Shown here piece by piece: positions 1 through 9,219 of a stretch of 64,000 nt of DNA (position 1 is its first letter; the number at the start of each line of letters is the position of its first letter). Source of the stretch: Glaciecola sp. HTCC2999 (lineage in GTDB: Bacteria; Pseudomonadota; Gammaproteobacteria; Enterobacterales; Alteromonadaceae). The notes below the pieces were generated by a model. It worked only from the letters and a program-made list of their open reading frames with translations. It had not been told where the DNA came from and ran no database searches. Location of the stretch: contig NZ_DS989812.1 in the NCBI RefSeq assembly GCF_000155775.1, forward strand, positions 117,727 through 181,726, read 5' to 3'. Both the position numbers and the translations under genes were made by a program.

Positions 1-795
1 CGGGTTGACTTCCTAGTGCCTTTTATTGATACCGTGGCGGCAGATCGCAGTTTAAAAGAGCAAGCCGTGGACGTGCCGGAGCAATCCGCCATTACGAAAG
101 ATAACATCAGCTTATCGGTTGACGGTGTACTGTATTTTCGAGTGCTTGACCCGAAAAAAGCCACGTATGGCGTCGATGATTATGTCTTTGCGGTAACGCA
201 GTTGGCACAAACCACCATGCGTTCAGAACTGGGTAAAATGGAATTAGATAAGACCTTTGAGGAGCGCGATATGCTAAATGCGAATATCGTCTCAGCCATC
301 AATGAAGCGTCGAGCCCTTGGGGGATCCAAGTCCTTCGCTACGAGATCAAAGACATTACTCCACCATCCTCCGTCATGGAAGCGATGGAAGCGCAAATGA
401 AAGCAGAACGGGTTAAACGTGCCCAAATATTAGAGTCTGAAGGAGATCGTCAAGCGGCGATTAACCGTGCTGAAGGTGAAAAACAATCACAAGTCTTAGC
501 CGCAGAAGCTGACCGTGCAGAGCAAATTCTCCGTGCAGAAGGTGAGGCCAAAGCGATTGTTGCGGTGGCTGAAGCGCAAGCCGAAGCATTGGCAAAAGTT
601 GGTCAACAAGCCAACACTGTCGAAGGTCAAAAAGCCATACAATTAGACTTAGCGACCAAAGCGATTGAAGCTAAACAAGCCATTGCCAAAGAATCTTCGG
701 TGATTTTATTACCAGATAATGCTACCGATGCAAGCAGCTTAGTGGCTCAAGCGACGAGTATTATTAATACGTTAAATAAGGGTGGTCAAGCATGA
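1..795 (+). CDS. qmcA: SPFH/band-7 membrane protein QmcA (5' end outside window)
   Basis: Stomatin/prohibitin-type scaffold of the inner membrane; in E. coli QmcA works with the FtsH/HflKC quality-control system. The reading frame is open from base 1, so the N-terminal membrane anchor lies outside the window. What remains is the SPFH core (VPFIDTVAADRS, then the SVDGVLYFRV strand) followed by a long Ala/Glu-rich coiled coil typical of the family. The GTG at 16 is an internal Val codon and not the start. It overlaps the next gene by ATGA, which supports translational coupling to the NfeD-like partner, the usual pairing for this family. Confidence 0.93.
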   Translation, partial: RVDFLVPFIDTVAADRSLKEQAVDVPEQSAITKDNISLSVDGVLYFRVLDPKKATYGVDDYVFAVTQLAQTTMRSELGKMELDKTFEERDMLNANIVSAINEASSPWGIQVLRYEIKDITPPSSVMEAMEAQMKAERVKRAQILESEGDRQAAINRAEGEKQSQVLAAEADRAEQILRAEGEAKAIVAVAEAQAEALAKVGQQANTVEGQKAIQLDLATKAIEAKQAIAKESSVILLPDNATDASSLVAQATSIINTLNKGGQA

Positions 796-1247
796 ACTGG
801 CTCACGCATAATTTAGCAGAAACCTTATTCATCATTGGTTTGATTATTTTAATTATCGAAGTCACGGTATTGAGCTTTTCGACGATTATTTTGTTTATGC
901 TAGGGGCGGCGACTATTATCACCAGTATCACCATGTATATGGGGGTGATCAGTGCCAATATTCTCGATGCCACCTTGATGATCGCTATTGTCACTGCCGT
1001 ATTAGCGCTTATTTTGTGGAAGCCGTTTAAACAGCTACAAAATACACAAAATGATAAAGCGGTGAGTTCTGATTTGGTTGGGTTTACATTTATATTATCC
1101 GAAGAACTCAGTCCAGGTAAGGATGTCAGCTATAAGTATTCAGGAATTCAATGGCGTTTAGTCAGCACCCAGACCATTGCTGCACAGACCAAAGTCAAAG
1201 TGGTTGCGGTGAATGTTGGTGAATGGGAAGTGATTGCGCTCAACTAA
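792..1247 (+). CDS. NfeD-like membrane protein (YbbJ type)
   Basis: Short NfeD-family protein of 151 aa. It has hydrophobic segments in the first half (about residues 10-75) and a C-terminal OB-fold-like beta domain ending in VKVVAVNVGEWEVIAL, the usual NfeD C-terminal pattern. The family partners with SPFH proteins in membrane microdomain or protease quality control. The ATG overlaps the stop of the qmcA gene by 4 nt. A terminator hairpin follows, so the two genes form one unit. The exact biochemical role of short NfeD proteins is not settled. Confidence 0.88.
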   Translation: MNWLTHNLAETLFIIGLIILIIEVTVLSFSTIILFMLGAATIITSITMYMGVISANILDATLMIAIVTAVLALILWKPFKQLQNTQNDKAVSSDLVGFTFILSEELSPGKDVSYKYSGIQWRLVSTQTIAAQTKVKVVAVNVGEWEVIALN

Positions 1248-1264
1248 GCCTTGATGTACTCTTT

Positions 1265-1299
1265 TGCTGTTGCTATGTGTTGGCAACAGCATGTTTTTT
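1265..1299 (+). terminator. Rho-independent terminator after the qmcA-nfeD unit
   Basis: Perfect 9-bp stem (TGCTGTTGC at 1265-1273 with GCAACAGCA at 1283-1291), a 9-nt loop, then a short spacer and a run of six T. It lies between the nfeD stop and the holD start. Confidence 0.8.
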
Positions 1300-1315
1300 C
1301 GACTAAGAGCTCATA

Positions 1316-1696
1316 ATGTCATTATATCAACAAGCGATGCTTCAAGCGCTAGGTATTCAGCAATACGCAGAACGTCATAACTCATCTGATCATGATCTTG
1401 CTTCTACACATGAAGTTGAGACACCCGTGCCAGCTCCTCAGGAATTAGCTCCTCAGGAACTAGCCACACAGGAATTACCTACTCAGGAACTCGCTCCACA
1501 AGAATTACCCCCTCAGAAAACCTATCCTCAGGTGCCAGATAGGCTGATACGTGATATCCAGATTGCATTGGGCGTGGATGTGAGCGTGAATTTCGGGACT
1601 GAGATAACGGTGGCTAAAGATCTTGTTACCTTACCTTATCCGTTCTCAACGAGCGATAAACCCATGCTGCTCAAAGCACTACATGGCCATGCCTGA
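1316..1696 (+). CDS. holD: DNA polymerase III psi subunit (HolD) with a repeat-expanded linker
   Basis: Small clamp-loader accessory subunit that links the DnaX collar to chi (HolC). The N-terminal peptide (LQALGIQQY) closely matches the E. coli psi start (LQQLGITQW), and a HolD-like C-terminal half begins near RLIRDIQIALGV. The gene sits directly before rimI and overlaps it, as in E. coli holD-rimI. Residues 40-67 are a low-complexity insert of about 5.5 copies of a five-residue unit (APQEL and variants), encoded by a 15-bp tandem repeat between the DnaX-binding peptide and the chi-binding fold. Length 126 aa, against 137 in E. coli. The family is poorly conserved, so the call rests on the N-terminal motif and synteny. 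Confidence 0.78.
   Translation: MSLYQQAMLQALGIQQYAERHNSSDHDLASTHEVETPVPAPQELAPQELATQELPTQELAPQELPPQKTYPQVPDRLIRDIQIALGVDVSVNFGTEITVAKDLVTLPYPFSTSDKPMLLKALHGHA
1433..1516 (+). repeat. 15-bp in-frame tandem repeat inside holD
   Basis: About 5.5 copies of a 15-bp unit (GCTCCTCAGGAATTA and variants) encode APQEL, APQEL, ATQEL, PTQEL, APQEL, PPQ. Third-position differences between copies show it is not a very recent perfect expansion. Copy number can change without shifting the frame. Confidence 0.85.
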
Positions 1697-2174
1697 TATT
1701 CAAATTACACCATTAAGCATGCATGATGCGCCGAGTGCATATACCATCATGGAATCGGTTCAACCGGGCACTTGGAGCCAAGCCACGTTTTTAGATGCGC
1801 TTACTCCTCCTAACCTAGCATGGCAATTATGTATTGAAAAACGCTGTATAGGGTTATGTATTGTACAAACCTTGATGACACCACAATTCAAAGAATGGAC
1901 CTTAGAAGAAATTGCGATTCATCCCGAGTATCAGTCACAAGGATATGGACATGCGATGCTTGAATATATGCTCAAGCAAGCACAAGAATTAGCAGTAGAT
2001 GAGATATTTTTAGAAGTAAGAGAGACTAATCTGCCCGCACAATCACTCTACACTCGCCATGGTTTTACACAAATAGACCGCCGTAAAGGGTATTACCCCA
2101 GTCTACCGATAAATGGACTCGTCACCTCCACCAGAGAAGATGCGCTGATTATGCGTTGGGCAAGTTCGCAATAA
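1689..2174 (+). CDS. rimI: Ribosomal protein S18 alanine N-acetyltransferase
   Basis: GNAT acetyltransferase that modifies the N-terminal alanine of ribosomal protein S18. GNAT motif A is visible (IAIHPEYQSQGYGHAML, with the Q/R-x-x-G-x-G/A acetyl-CoA loop), followed by the RimI-like FLEVRETNLPAQSLYTRHGF segment and RRKGYYP. I start at ATG 1689 because it aligns best with the family N-terminus; ATG 1683 is possible and an upstream in-frame extension is unlikely. It overlaps the end of holD. Its 3' end overlaps the convergent kinase gene by 26 bp. Confidence 0.88.
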   Translation: MPDIQITPLSMHDAPSAYTIMESVQPGTWSQATFLDALTPPNLAWQLCIEKRCIGLCIVQTLMTPQFKEWTLEEIAIHPEYQSQGYGHAMLEYMLKQAQELAVDEIFLEVRETNLPAQSLYTRHGFTQIDRRKGYYPSLPINGLVTSTREDALIMRWASSQ

Positions 2175-4779
2175 TGATTTCTGTTAGCATATCCAGATCA
2201 AATGGTTTGGCTAAATGATCATTCATTCCGGCATCTCGACAGGTTTTTTGGTCGGACACCATGGCATTCGCTGTCATCGCAATAATGGGGACGTCAGTTA
2301 AATTTAGCGTATGACGAATAAACTTTGTCGCAGCGATACCATCCATGACAGGCATCTGCATATCCATAAAAATAATATCAAATTCGTGCGGCTGTGCAGT
2401 CAATGTTTCGACTGCTTGTTGACCGTCTTCAACAATACTTACTTTAATGTGTAAATTTTCCAACATGTTTCTAGCCACTTCTTGATTGATAAAGTTATCT
2501 TCAACCAAGAGTATATGAAGTTGAGAAAAATCATATTGAATATGGCCAGCCGCTGGTTGATTATCGTATTTATCGAGCAGCTGAGAGGCAATTTCTTCAT
2601 AAAAATTAGATGGGGTGATGGGTTTAATAAAATATCCATCGATAAGGACTTGTTGATAATCTTCAAGCTCTGAACTTAGGTCGCTACTTAATGTACACAT
2701 TAAATAAATCAACGGTCCGTCATCACTCGTGATTTGCTGTTTGATAAGGCGTAACTCATCCCACGTGCTGTCATTTATTTCGTATTTATCAACCACCACA
2801 ACATTAATCGTAGGGTGATCTTCATTGCTTATACTCTCGTCGAGTATCGTTAATACTTGGTCAGTAGAAGACGCGTGCAGACATTGCCACTTAAAGTTGT
2901 CACAGATATGATCAAAGATATCTTTACCAATGGCATTTTCAGAATAAAATAATATGTTCTGTTGTTTGAGTAAATGCTCGTTGACATATTGCGTTGTGCT
3001 ATTGGATAAATGCAGATTTTCCGAGTCGGCTTTTTTGAAGTTAAGCTCGAACCAGAATGTCGAGCCTACCATGGGTTCGGATGACACTGCTAACGAGCTT
3101 CCCATCAATAACAAAATACTTTGACAAATGTTAAGTCCAAGCCCTGTTCCACCATATTTTTTGGTGGTATTCATATTGGCCTGTTCAAAACTTTCAAAGA
3201 TCCGCGATTGTTGCTCTTGATTAATCCCAATACCCGAATCACTGACTTCAAACTTAACGGTCATATGATCATCAGAAAGGGCTGTTTGGGTTAATTTGAT
3301 TTTGACAAAACCCTCGTCAGTAAATTTAATCGCATTACTGACAAGGTTAATTAGGACTTGACGCAGGCGTGTCTCATCGCCCAAAATATTCATATTCATA
3401 TTCATATTCTGGTCGATATCTAACCATAGTTCGAGACGTTTCTCATTCAATGAACTAGACATGAGTGAACCTATGTCATTAATCATCATTTCTAGAGAAA
3501 ATACCGATTTTTGTAATGTCACTTTATTCGCTTCAAGTTTACTGTAATCAAGTATGTCATTGACAATTTGAGAAAGTAAACGAGTGGACTTTAATCCGTT
3601 TTGGGCAAATTCGTGTTGTTTTTTATTTAATGATTCAAGTTCGAGTAATTGAAAGAAGCCCATTATCCCGTTCAGTGGGGTCCGAATTTCATGACTCATG
3701 TTGGCTAAAAATGTACTTTTAGCCTCAAGTGCCCGTTGCGCATTTTGATTTGCAGTAGCGGCAATATCACGTTGGATTGCCAAATTTTTCAAACTCAAAT
3801 AAACCGCTAACATGGTGCCAAGAAACAATACTATAGATATGACAATAAGCGCAATCAAGGTCTGATTAATTGAAGATGCTTCAGTGATATTATCGGTGAG
3901 TGAGTAAGTATATAGTAACGTCGGATATTCACTTTTCTCTTTTTCTGTATCCAGTTTGATTTTCCCATAAACGGTATTGTCATCAAAATGAGTGGTTGAA
4001 TCAGTCAGTTGTGAGATAGTTTGCCATAATTGTGGTGACTCTTTTGCTAAATTGGCATCGGTGCGATTTAGCAGCCATCCCCAATTTTTACTAACGTCGT
4101 TATTTTGCAGGTAATAGCCTTGGGAGTTCAATATACTGACTCGATGATTGATGAGAGTATCTAATTCATCAAATAATGCACTAGAGGAATAATTAATCAC
4201 TAATATACCGGATTGTTCCCCGGCTTTATCAAAGCGTTTGATAAATCGTATTGTGGGATTGAGTGGACGTTCAATTACTCCGAACTCTTTATTAAGGTCA
4301 AATTCAGACGTCATAATATCTCTATCGACAAGCTCGAATCCGGCTTGCACATAGTTACGGTTGAGCTTATTTTGTTTGTCGTCAGAGGTAACGATTTGCT
4401 GGGTTAAGCGATGGCGTTCAACTCGAATTTGTTCAATACCGCTTCTATCAATAAAGCGTATTTGTTGAATATTGGAATGTGCCGCTAGCATATTCTGCCA
4501 AGATAGCTCGATAGCGGCTTGAGCAGACTCAGTCGATTGGGCCAGGTATTGTGTGAAAACGGATTCGTTACTCAATAAAATCAGGTCTTGTTCGACACTA
4601 TTAAGTTCATCTTCAACGATGTATTTTAACAGCGCAACCTGGTGTTTAACTTGGTTAATTTGAAAATTTTGGTTATTTTTACGTTCCTGCATAACCTGAA
4701 AATAAATCACAGAGATAAAGAAAAGTGAAATTAAAAATGTAGGAAAAGCAATTTTCAAGAATAATGGCTCTGATTTCAA
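2149..4779 (-). CDS. Hybrid sensor histidine kinase with two receiver-like domains
   Basis: Membrane-bound hybrid kinase of 876 aa. Transmembrane segment 1 is about residues 8-29, an extracytoplasmic sensor spans about 30-304, and transmembrane segment 2 is about 305-330. HisKA has H363 in NMSHEIRTPLNG. HATPase_c has an N-box near N482, DSGIG near 514 and GGTGLGL near 543. A receiver-like domain at about 607-735 lacks the usual acidic pair. The C-terminal receiver has E760/D761, phospho-acceptor D806 (FMDMQMP), T836 and K858. There is no Hpt domain, so a separate phosphotransfer protein is expected. Translation probably starts at TTG 4779, 6 nt after AAGGAG. The gene occupies the place of yjjG between rimI and prfC. 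The ligand is unknown. Confidence 0.9.
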   Translation of the reverse strand: MKSEPLFLKIAFPTFLISLFFISVIYFQVMQERKNNQNFQINQVKHQVALLKYIVEDELNSVEQDLILLSNESVFTQYLAQSTESAQAAIELSWQNMLAAHSNIQQIRFIDRSGIEQIRVERHRLTQQIVTSDDKQNKLNRNYVQAGFELVDRDIMTSEFDLNKEFGVIERPLNPTIRFIKRFDKAGEQSGILVINYSSSALFDELDTLINHRVSILNSQGYYLQNNDVSKNWGWLLNRTDANLAKESPQLWQTISQLTDSTTHFDDNTVYGKIKLDTEKEKSEYPTLLYTYSLTDNITEASSINQTLIALIVISIVLFLGTMLAVYLSLKNLAIQRDIAATANQNAQRALEAKSTFLANMSHEIRTPLNGIMGFFQLLELESLNKKQHEFAQNGLKSTRLLSQIVNDILDYSKLEANKVTLQKSVFSLEMMINDIGSLMSSSLNEKRLELWLDIDQNMNMNMNILGDETRLRQVLINLVSNAIKFTDEGFVKIKLTQTALSDDHMTVKFEVSDSGIGINQEQQSRIFESFEQANMNTTKKYGGTGLGLNICQSILLLMGSSLAVSSEPMVGSTFWFELNFKKADSENLHLSNSTTQYVNEHLLKQQNILFYSENAIGKDIFDHICDNFKWQCLHASSTDQVLTILDESISNEDHPTINVVVVDKYEINDSTWDELRLIKQQITSDDGPLIYLMCTLSSDLSSELEDYQQVLIDGYFIKPITPSNFYEEIASQLLDKYDNQPAAGHIQYDFSQLHILLVEDNFINQEVARNMLENLHIKVSIVEDGQQAVETLTAQPHEFDIIFMDMQMPVMDGIAATKFIRHTLNLTDVPIIAMTANAMVSDQKTCRDAGMNDHLAKPFDLDMLTEIIIANLPNA
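3391..3408 (-). repeat. 6-bp tandem repeat in the histidine kinase gene
   Basis: Three exact copies of CATATT encode a short Asn-Met repeat (NMNMNMN, near residue 460) in the kinase ATPase region. It is small and in frame. Confidence 0.7.
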
Positions 4780-5065
4780 TGATGACTCCTTTCATATTGG
4801 TTCGAGCATTTGAGACTGAGTATATCCTTTAGTATAACGATTAGCTATTAAATTGTGTTAACTATTTAACCAACATTTGTCAGGTTTAATTTATAGTTTT
4901 TAATTATTTTGCTATACTCACGCACCCAATAAGCACCCAATTTTTTGAATGTGTTTTTCACTTGTTTTATAAACACTGTTCTTAGCTGTTTATTTGCATA
5001 TCGACACACACAGATAACTTAATTTTTGTCCCTTCGAACATAGGACGAAAAAGGAATATACAGAC
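4780..5065. promoter_or_regulatory. Divergent intergenic region between the kinase gene and prfC
   Basis: 286 bp without a gene. For the minus-strand kinase there is a strong Shine-Dalgarno AAGGAG (4791-4786) before its TTG start. Towards prfC there is a TATACT -10 candidate at 4913-4918, a short direct repeat (CACCCAAT twice, 4922-4941) and an AAGGA ribosome site near 5051. I see no small ORF with a ribosome site and no hairpin of note. Confidence 0.45.
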
Positions 5066-6652
5066 ATGGCAAATGCCGATTTTCTGAATGAAATCAATAA
5101 GCGAAGAACGTTCGCAATCATTTCTCACCCGGATGCGGGTAAAACCACGATCACTGAAAAAGTCCTATTATTTGGTAACGCTTTACAAAAAGCTGGTACG
5201 GTAAAAGGTAAAAAATCCGGTCAACATGCCAAGTCAGATTGGATGGACATGGAAAAAGAACGTGGTATTTCGGTATCAACGTCTGTGATGCAATTTCCTT
5301 ATGCGCAAAAGCTCGTTAACTTACTCGATACTCCTGGACACGAAGATTTCTCCGAAGATACTTATCGTACGTTAACCGCCGTCGATTCATGTTTAATGGT
5401 CATAGATGCGGCAAAAGGTGTCGAAGATCGCACCCGTAAACTCATGGAAGTGACACGTCTTCGTGATACGCCGATTATCACGTTTATGAATAAACTTGAC
5501 CGCGATATTCTGGATCCAATGGAACTACTCGATGAAGTGGAAACTGAGTTAAACATCGCGTGTGCGCCAATTACGTGGCCAATTGGTTGCGGTAAATTAT
5601 TCAAAGGGGTGTATCACATTCACCGCGATGAAACGATTTTATATGCGACAGGCCAAGGTCACACCATCCAAGAATTGCGCATTGTTAAAGGATTAAATAA
5701 CCCTGAATTGGATGAGGCAATAGGTAGTGACTTAGCCGAGCAATTGCGTGACGAGCTCGACTTAGTGATGGGGGCATCAAATGAATTTGACCAAGAATTA
5801 TTCTTAGACGGCCAACTGACCCCTGTGTTTTTTGGTACGGCGTTAGGTAATTTTGGTGTCGATCATATGTTAGATGGTTTAGTGGAATGGGCGCCTAAAC
5901 CACAAGCTCGTGTCACCGAAGCTAGAACAGTTGATCCCGAAGAAGAAAAGTTCACTGGTTTTATTTTCAAAATCCAAGCGAACATGGATCCGAAACACCG
6001 GGACCGTATCGCATTTTGTCGCATTGTTTCAGGTAAATATGCCAAAGGGATGAAAATGCGTCACACCCGAATTGGGAAAGATGTCCGCGTCTCCGATGCG
6101 TTAACGTTTTTAGCCGGGGATAGGGCGTTATTGGAAGAAGCGTATGCTGGCGATATCATTGGTTTACATAATCATGGTTCTATCCGCATCGGTGATACCT
6201 TTACGGCTGGAGAAGACGTACGTTTTACCGGTATTCCAAATTTTGCGCCAGAGCTGTTTAAGCGTATTCGTCTCAAAGATCCATTAAAGATGAAACAGTT
6301 GCAAAAAGGCCTGATCCAATTATCAGAAGAGGGCGCAGTCCAAGTATTTCGTCCATTGATGAACAATGATTTGATTGTTGGTGCGGTCGGTGTGTTGCAG
6401 TTTGATGTGGTCGTTGCGCGTTTAAAAGCCGAATATAATGTCGATGCGATTTATGAGCACGTGTCGGTCGCCACTGCGCGTTGGGTATATGGGGATGACC
6501 GTAAAGTCGATGAGTTCCGTCGTAAAGCCCAAGCTAACCTTGCGTTAGATGGTGGCGATAACTTGACGTATATTGCCCCGACTATGGTGAATTTGTCATT
6601 AGCGTTAGAGCGCTACCCAGATATTAATTTTACCGCGACCCGCGAACAATAA
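5066..6652 (+). CDS. prfC: Peptide chain release factor 3
   Basis: GTPase that recycles RF1/RF2 from the ribosome after peptide release. The translational GTPase motifs are complete: G1 [10 protein letters not shown]3 DTPGHEDF and G4 NKLDRD. The RF3-specific N-terminus ([20 protein letters not shown]) and C-terminal region are present. Its 528 aa match the family. The ATG has an AAGGA ribosome site. argS follows after 21 bp, so the two are probably co-transcribed. Confidence 0.98.
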   Translation: MANADFLNEINKRRTFAIISHPDAGKTTITEKVLLFGNALQKAGTVKGKKSGQHAKSDWMDMEKERGISVSTSVMQFPYAQKLVNLLDTPGHEDFSEDTYRTLTAVDSCLMVIDAAKGVEDRTRKLMEVTRLRDTPIITFMNKLDRDILDPMELLDEVETELNIACAPITWPIGCGKLFKGVYHIHRDETILYATGQGHTIQELRIVKGLNNPELDEAIGSDLAEQLRDELDLVMGASNEFDQELFLDGQLTPVFFGTALGNFGVDHMLDGLVEWAPKPQARVTEARTVDPEEEKFTGFIFKIQANMDPKHRDRIAFCRIVSGKYAKGMKMRHTRIGKDVRVSDALTFLAGDRALLEEAYAGDIIGLHNHGSIRIGDTFTAGEDVRFTGIPNFAPELFKRIRLKDPLKMKQLQKGLIQLSEEGAVQVFRPLMNNDLIVGAVGVLQFDVVVARLKAEYNVDAIYEHVSVATARWVYGDDRKVDEFRRKAQANLALDGGDNLTYIAPTMVNLSLALERYPDINFTATREQ

Positions 6653-6673
6653 TTTTTTCAATAAAGAGCGATT

Positions 6674-8407
6674 ATGAATATTCAAGCTATTTTAGTTGAG
6701 CGTTTTTCTACAGCCTTAGCCAAACTCGATGCCGCTGATGCTGCCGTGCCTGTAAGTAAAAGTACCCGTCCAGAATTTGGTGAATATCAGTTTAATGGCG
6801 CGATGGGATTAGCCAAACGCCTGCGTTGTTCACCGCGTGATGTCGCTCAACAAATTTTAGATGTGGTCGACCTCGATGGCATTGCTGAGCAATGCGAGAT
6901 TGCAGGTCCTGGTTTCATTAATATTCATTTATCGAGCCAATGGTTAGCACAACAAGCCTCTCGTGTACTGGCAGATGAGCGCTTAGGCATTGAAACTCAG
7001 CCTCAACAAAACATTGTTGTGGATTACTCCGCACCTAACCTCGCAAAAGAAATGCATGTGGGCCATTTGCGTTCTACCATTATTGGTGATGCGGTGGCCA
7101 AAGCGCTTGAATTTATGGGGCACAATGTGTTGCGTCAAAATCACATGGGCGATTGGGGCACACAATTTGGCATGTTACTAGCGCACTTGAACGATAAACT
7201 TCAAGCGAACGAAGTGGCAGAAACGGCCCTGTCTGATTTAGAAGATTTCTACCGCCAAGCTAAAGTGCGGTTTGATGCGGAAGAGGGGTTTGCTGATCGC
7301 GCCCGTGAATACGTGGTCAAGCTACAAGGCGGGGACGATGCTTGTTTAGCGTTATGGCAAAACTTCATCGATGTCTCGATAGCCCACTCTGAAGAAGTGT
7401 ATGAGAAATTGAATGTTTCGTTAACTCGGGAACATGTGATGGGCGAATCAGCTTATAACCCGGATTTAGCCAATGTCATCAGCGACTTACAAGCCCAAGG
7501 TGTGGCGGTAGAAGATGCCGGTGCACAGGTCGTTTTTCTCGATGAATTAGCGGATAAAAATGGTAAGCCTGCGGTGTATATTGTGCAAAAATCCGGTGGC
7601 GGTTATTTATATGCAACCACCGATTTAGCAGCAATTCGCTATCGTAAGCAGCAATTAGCTGCTCATCGGACATTGATTTTTACGGATGCGCGTCAGGCAT
7701 TACATTTTAAACAAACTGAAATTGTTGCCCGTAAGGCCGGATTTTTAGCTGCGGATGAACAATATCAGCATTGTCCCTTTGGCATGATGCTGGGTAAAGA
7801 CGGTAAGCCGTTTAAAACTCGTACTGGCGGCACGGTGAAGCTGATTGATTTACTTGATGAAGCGGTCGAACGCGCGCAGACACTATTGGCGACTCGAGAT
7901 AATGATTTCTCAGCAGATACGTTAGCCGATATGGCGAATAAAATCGGTATTGGCGCAGTCAAATATGCCGATTTAAGTAAAAACCGCACGACGGACTATA
8001 TTTTTGATTGGGATGCGATGTTGAGTTTCGAGGGCAATACTGCCCCGTATTTACAATACGCCTTCACACGTATTCAAAGCATCTTTAACAAAGCGAATGT
8101 GACATTAGAGAATTGCCGCGAAAATATTGTGATTAACGCACCTCAAGAAAAAGCATTAGCGACCAAATTATTACAATACCAAGATACGCTTGAGCAGATG
8201 GCTCATGAAGCGACGCCACATGTGTTATGTACCTATTTGTATGAATTAGCCAGTTTATATATGAAGTTTTATGAAGCATGCCCCATTCTAAAAGACGACG
8301 TGAGTGAAAGTGATAAAGCGTCGCGTTTAGCATTGTGTGCACTATGCTCTAACACCTTGTCCCATGGTCTGGATGTATTAGGCATTGCGACATTAGACAA
8401 AATGTAA
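6674..8407 (+). CDS. argS: Arginyl-tRNA synthetase
   Basis: Class I synthetase that charges tRNA-Arg. The HIGH motif appears as HVGH within SAPNLAKEMHVGHLRSTIIGD. The C-terminal KMSKS loop is replaced by the degenerate FKTRTGG typical of bacterial ArgRS. A DALR anticodon-binding domain closes the protein. The 577 aa equal the E. coli length. It follows prfC closely. No clear terminator follows. Confidence 0.98.
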   Translation: MNIQAILVERFSTALAKLDAADAAVPVSKSTRPEFGEYQFNGAMGLAKRLRCSPRDVAQQILDVVDLDGIAEQCEIAGPGFINIHLSSQWLAQQASRVLADERLGIETQPQQNIVVDYSAPNLAKEMHVGHLRSTIIGDAVAKALEFMGHNVLRQNHMGDWGTQFGMLLAHLNDKLQANEVAETALSDLEDFYRQAKVRFDAEEGFADRAREYVVKLQGGDDACLALWQNFIDVSIAHSEEVYEKLNVSLTREHVMGESAYNPDLANVISDLQAQGVAVEDAGAQVVFLDELADKNGKPAVYIVQKSGGGYLYATTDLAAIRYRKQQLAAHRTLIFTDARQALHFKQTEIVARKAGFLAADEQYQHCPFGMMLGKDGKPFKTRTGGTVKLIDLLDEAVERAQTLLATRDNDFSADTLADMANKIGIGAVKYADLSKNRTTDYIFDWDAMLSFEGNTAPYLQYAFTRIQSIFNKANVTLENCRENIVINAPQEKALATKLLQYQDTLEQMAHEATPHVLCTYLYELASLYMKFYEACPILKDDVSESDKASRLALCALCSNTLSHGLDVLGIATLDKM

Positions 8408-8490
8408 ATGCAGTGAATGATGTGTGCTTTAGAGACTCACATAAGGCATCATTAGCTGAAAATATCACGTAATAATAGAGGATAATGTTC

Positions 8491-9066
8491 ATGGCAAAAT
8501 TACTGGCTTTTAGTGGCAGCTTACGTAAAGACTCTCATAATCAGGCAATAGTCACTTGTGCTGCACAGGGTGCTCGTGCTCATGGTGCAGAAGTGACTAT
8601 TATCCAATTAGTCGATTATATCGCACCATTATTCAGTGAAGATGTGGAAGCTGAGTTGGGTATGCCTGACACCGCGCAAGCATTTAAACAATTATTGATA
8701 GAACATGATGGGGTATTAATCGCTAGTCCTGAATATAATTCAGCCTTTAGTGCCGCGTTAAAAAATGCGATTGATTGGGCATCTCGTGGGGCAGAAGGGG
8801 AAGCACCATTAGCCGCTTTTCGTGGTAAAACAGCACAGCTCATGGCGGCATCACCTGGTGCATTAGGTGGATTGCGCGGATTGGTCAGTTTGCGCAGTTT
8901 GTTGGGCAATCTCGGTATGCATGTACATCCAACACAGCAAGCGATTAGCAAAGTACACACATTAATCGATGAACAAGGTGTGGTCAGTGATGAAAAAACC
9001 ATAGCTAAGTTACACTCATTAGGCAAATTAGCCGCAGAGTTTACCGCGCAACTACACGATAAATAG
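8491..9066 (+). CDS. NADPH-dependent FMN reductase family protein
   Basis: Flavodoxin-like quinone/FMN reductase of the ChrR/AzoB group, 191 aa. The phosphate-binding loop is SGSLRKDSHNQ, the NADPH/FMN loop is SPEYNSAFSAALKNAIDW, and SPGALGG follows. The family reduces quinones, azo dyes or metals; the physiological substrate cannot be read from the sequence. I chose ATG 8491 rather than ATG 8485 because AGAGG at 8477-8481 is 9 nt from the former and only 3 nt from the latter. Confidence 0.85.
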   Translation: MAKLLAFSGSLRKDSHNQAIVTCAAQGARAHGAEVTIIQLVDYIAPLFSEDVEAELGMPDTAQAFKQLLIEHDGVLIASPEYNSAFSAALKNAIDWASRGAEGEAPLAAFRGKTAQLMAASPGALGGLRGLVSLRSLLGNLGMHVHPTQQAISKVHTLIDEQGVVSDEKTIAKLHSLGKLAAEFTAQLHDK

Positions 9067-9126
9067 TCGTTTATCTGTGGTAGGGCATGCATCTTTATAT
9101 GTCCGACTGATGGTATGTCGACTCTG

Positions 9127-9168
9127 GTGAATTGGTAGTAAAAATAGCCTTTTTACTATCAATTTCAC
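9127..9168. other. Long near-perfect hairpin upstream of prfB
   Basis: An 18-bp stem by eye: 9127-9144 pairs with 9150-9168 with one G-T pair and one bulged T, closed by a 5-nt loop (TAGCC). The inner part is TAGTAAAAA with TTTTTACTA. No T run follows on the + strand, so a classical terminator is not obvious. It lies 52 bp before the prfB start and 60 bp after the reductase gene. Confidence 0.65.
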
Positions 9169-9219
9169 TCATTATTCGCTATTATTCCGCATCAAAATTT
9201 TCCACTGTTTAATAGCTAT

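Noticed and set aside
8616-9092. 158-codon minus-strand ORF opposite the FMN reductase
   Set aside because: It lies fully antisense to a clear gene and its translation has no family features; it is a shadow of the coding strand.
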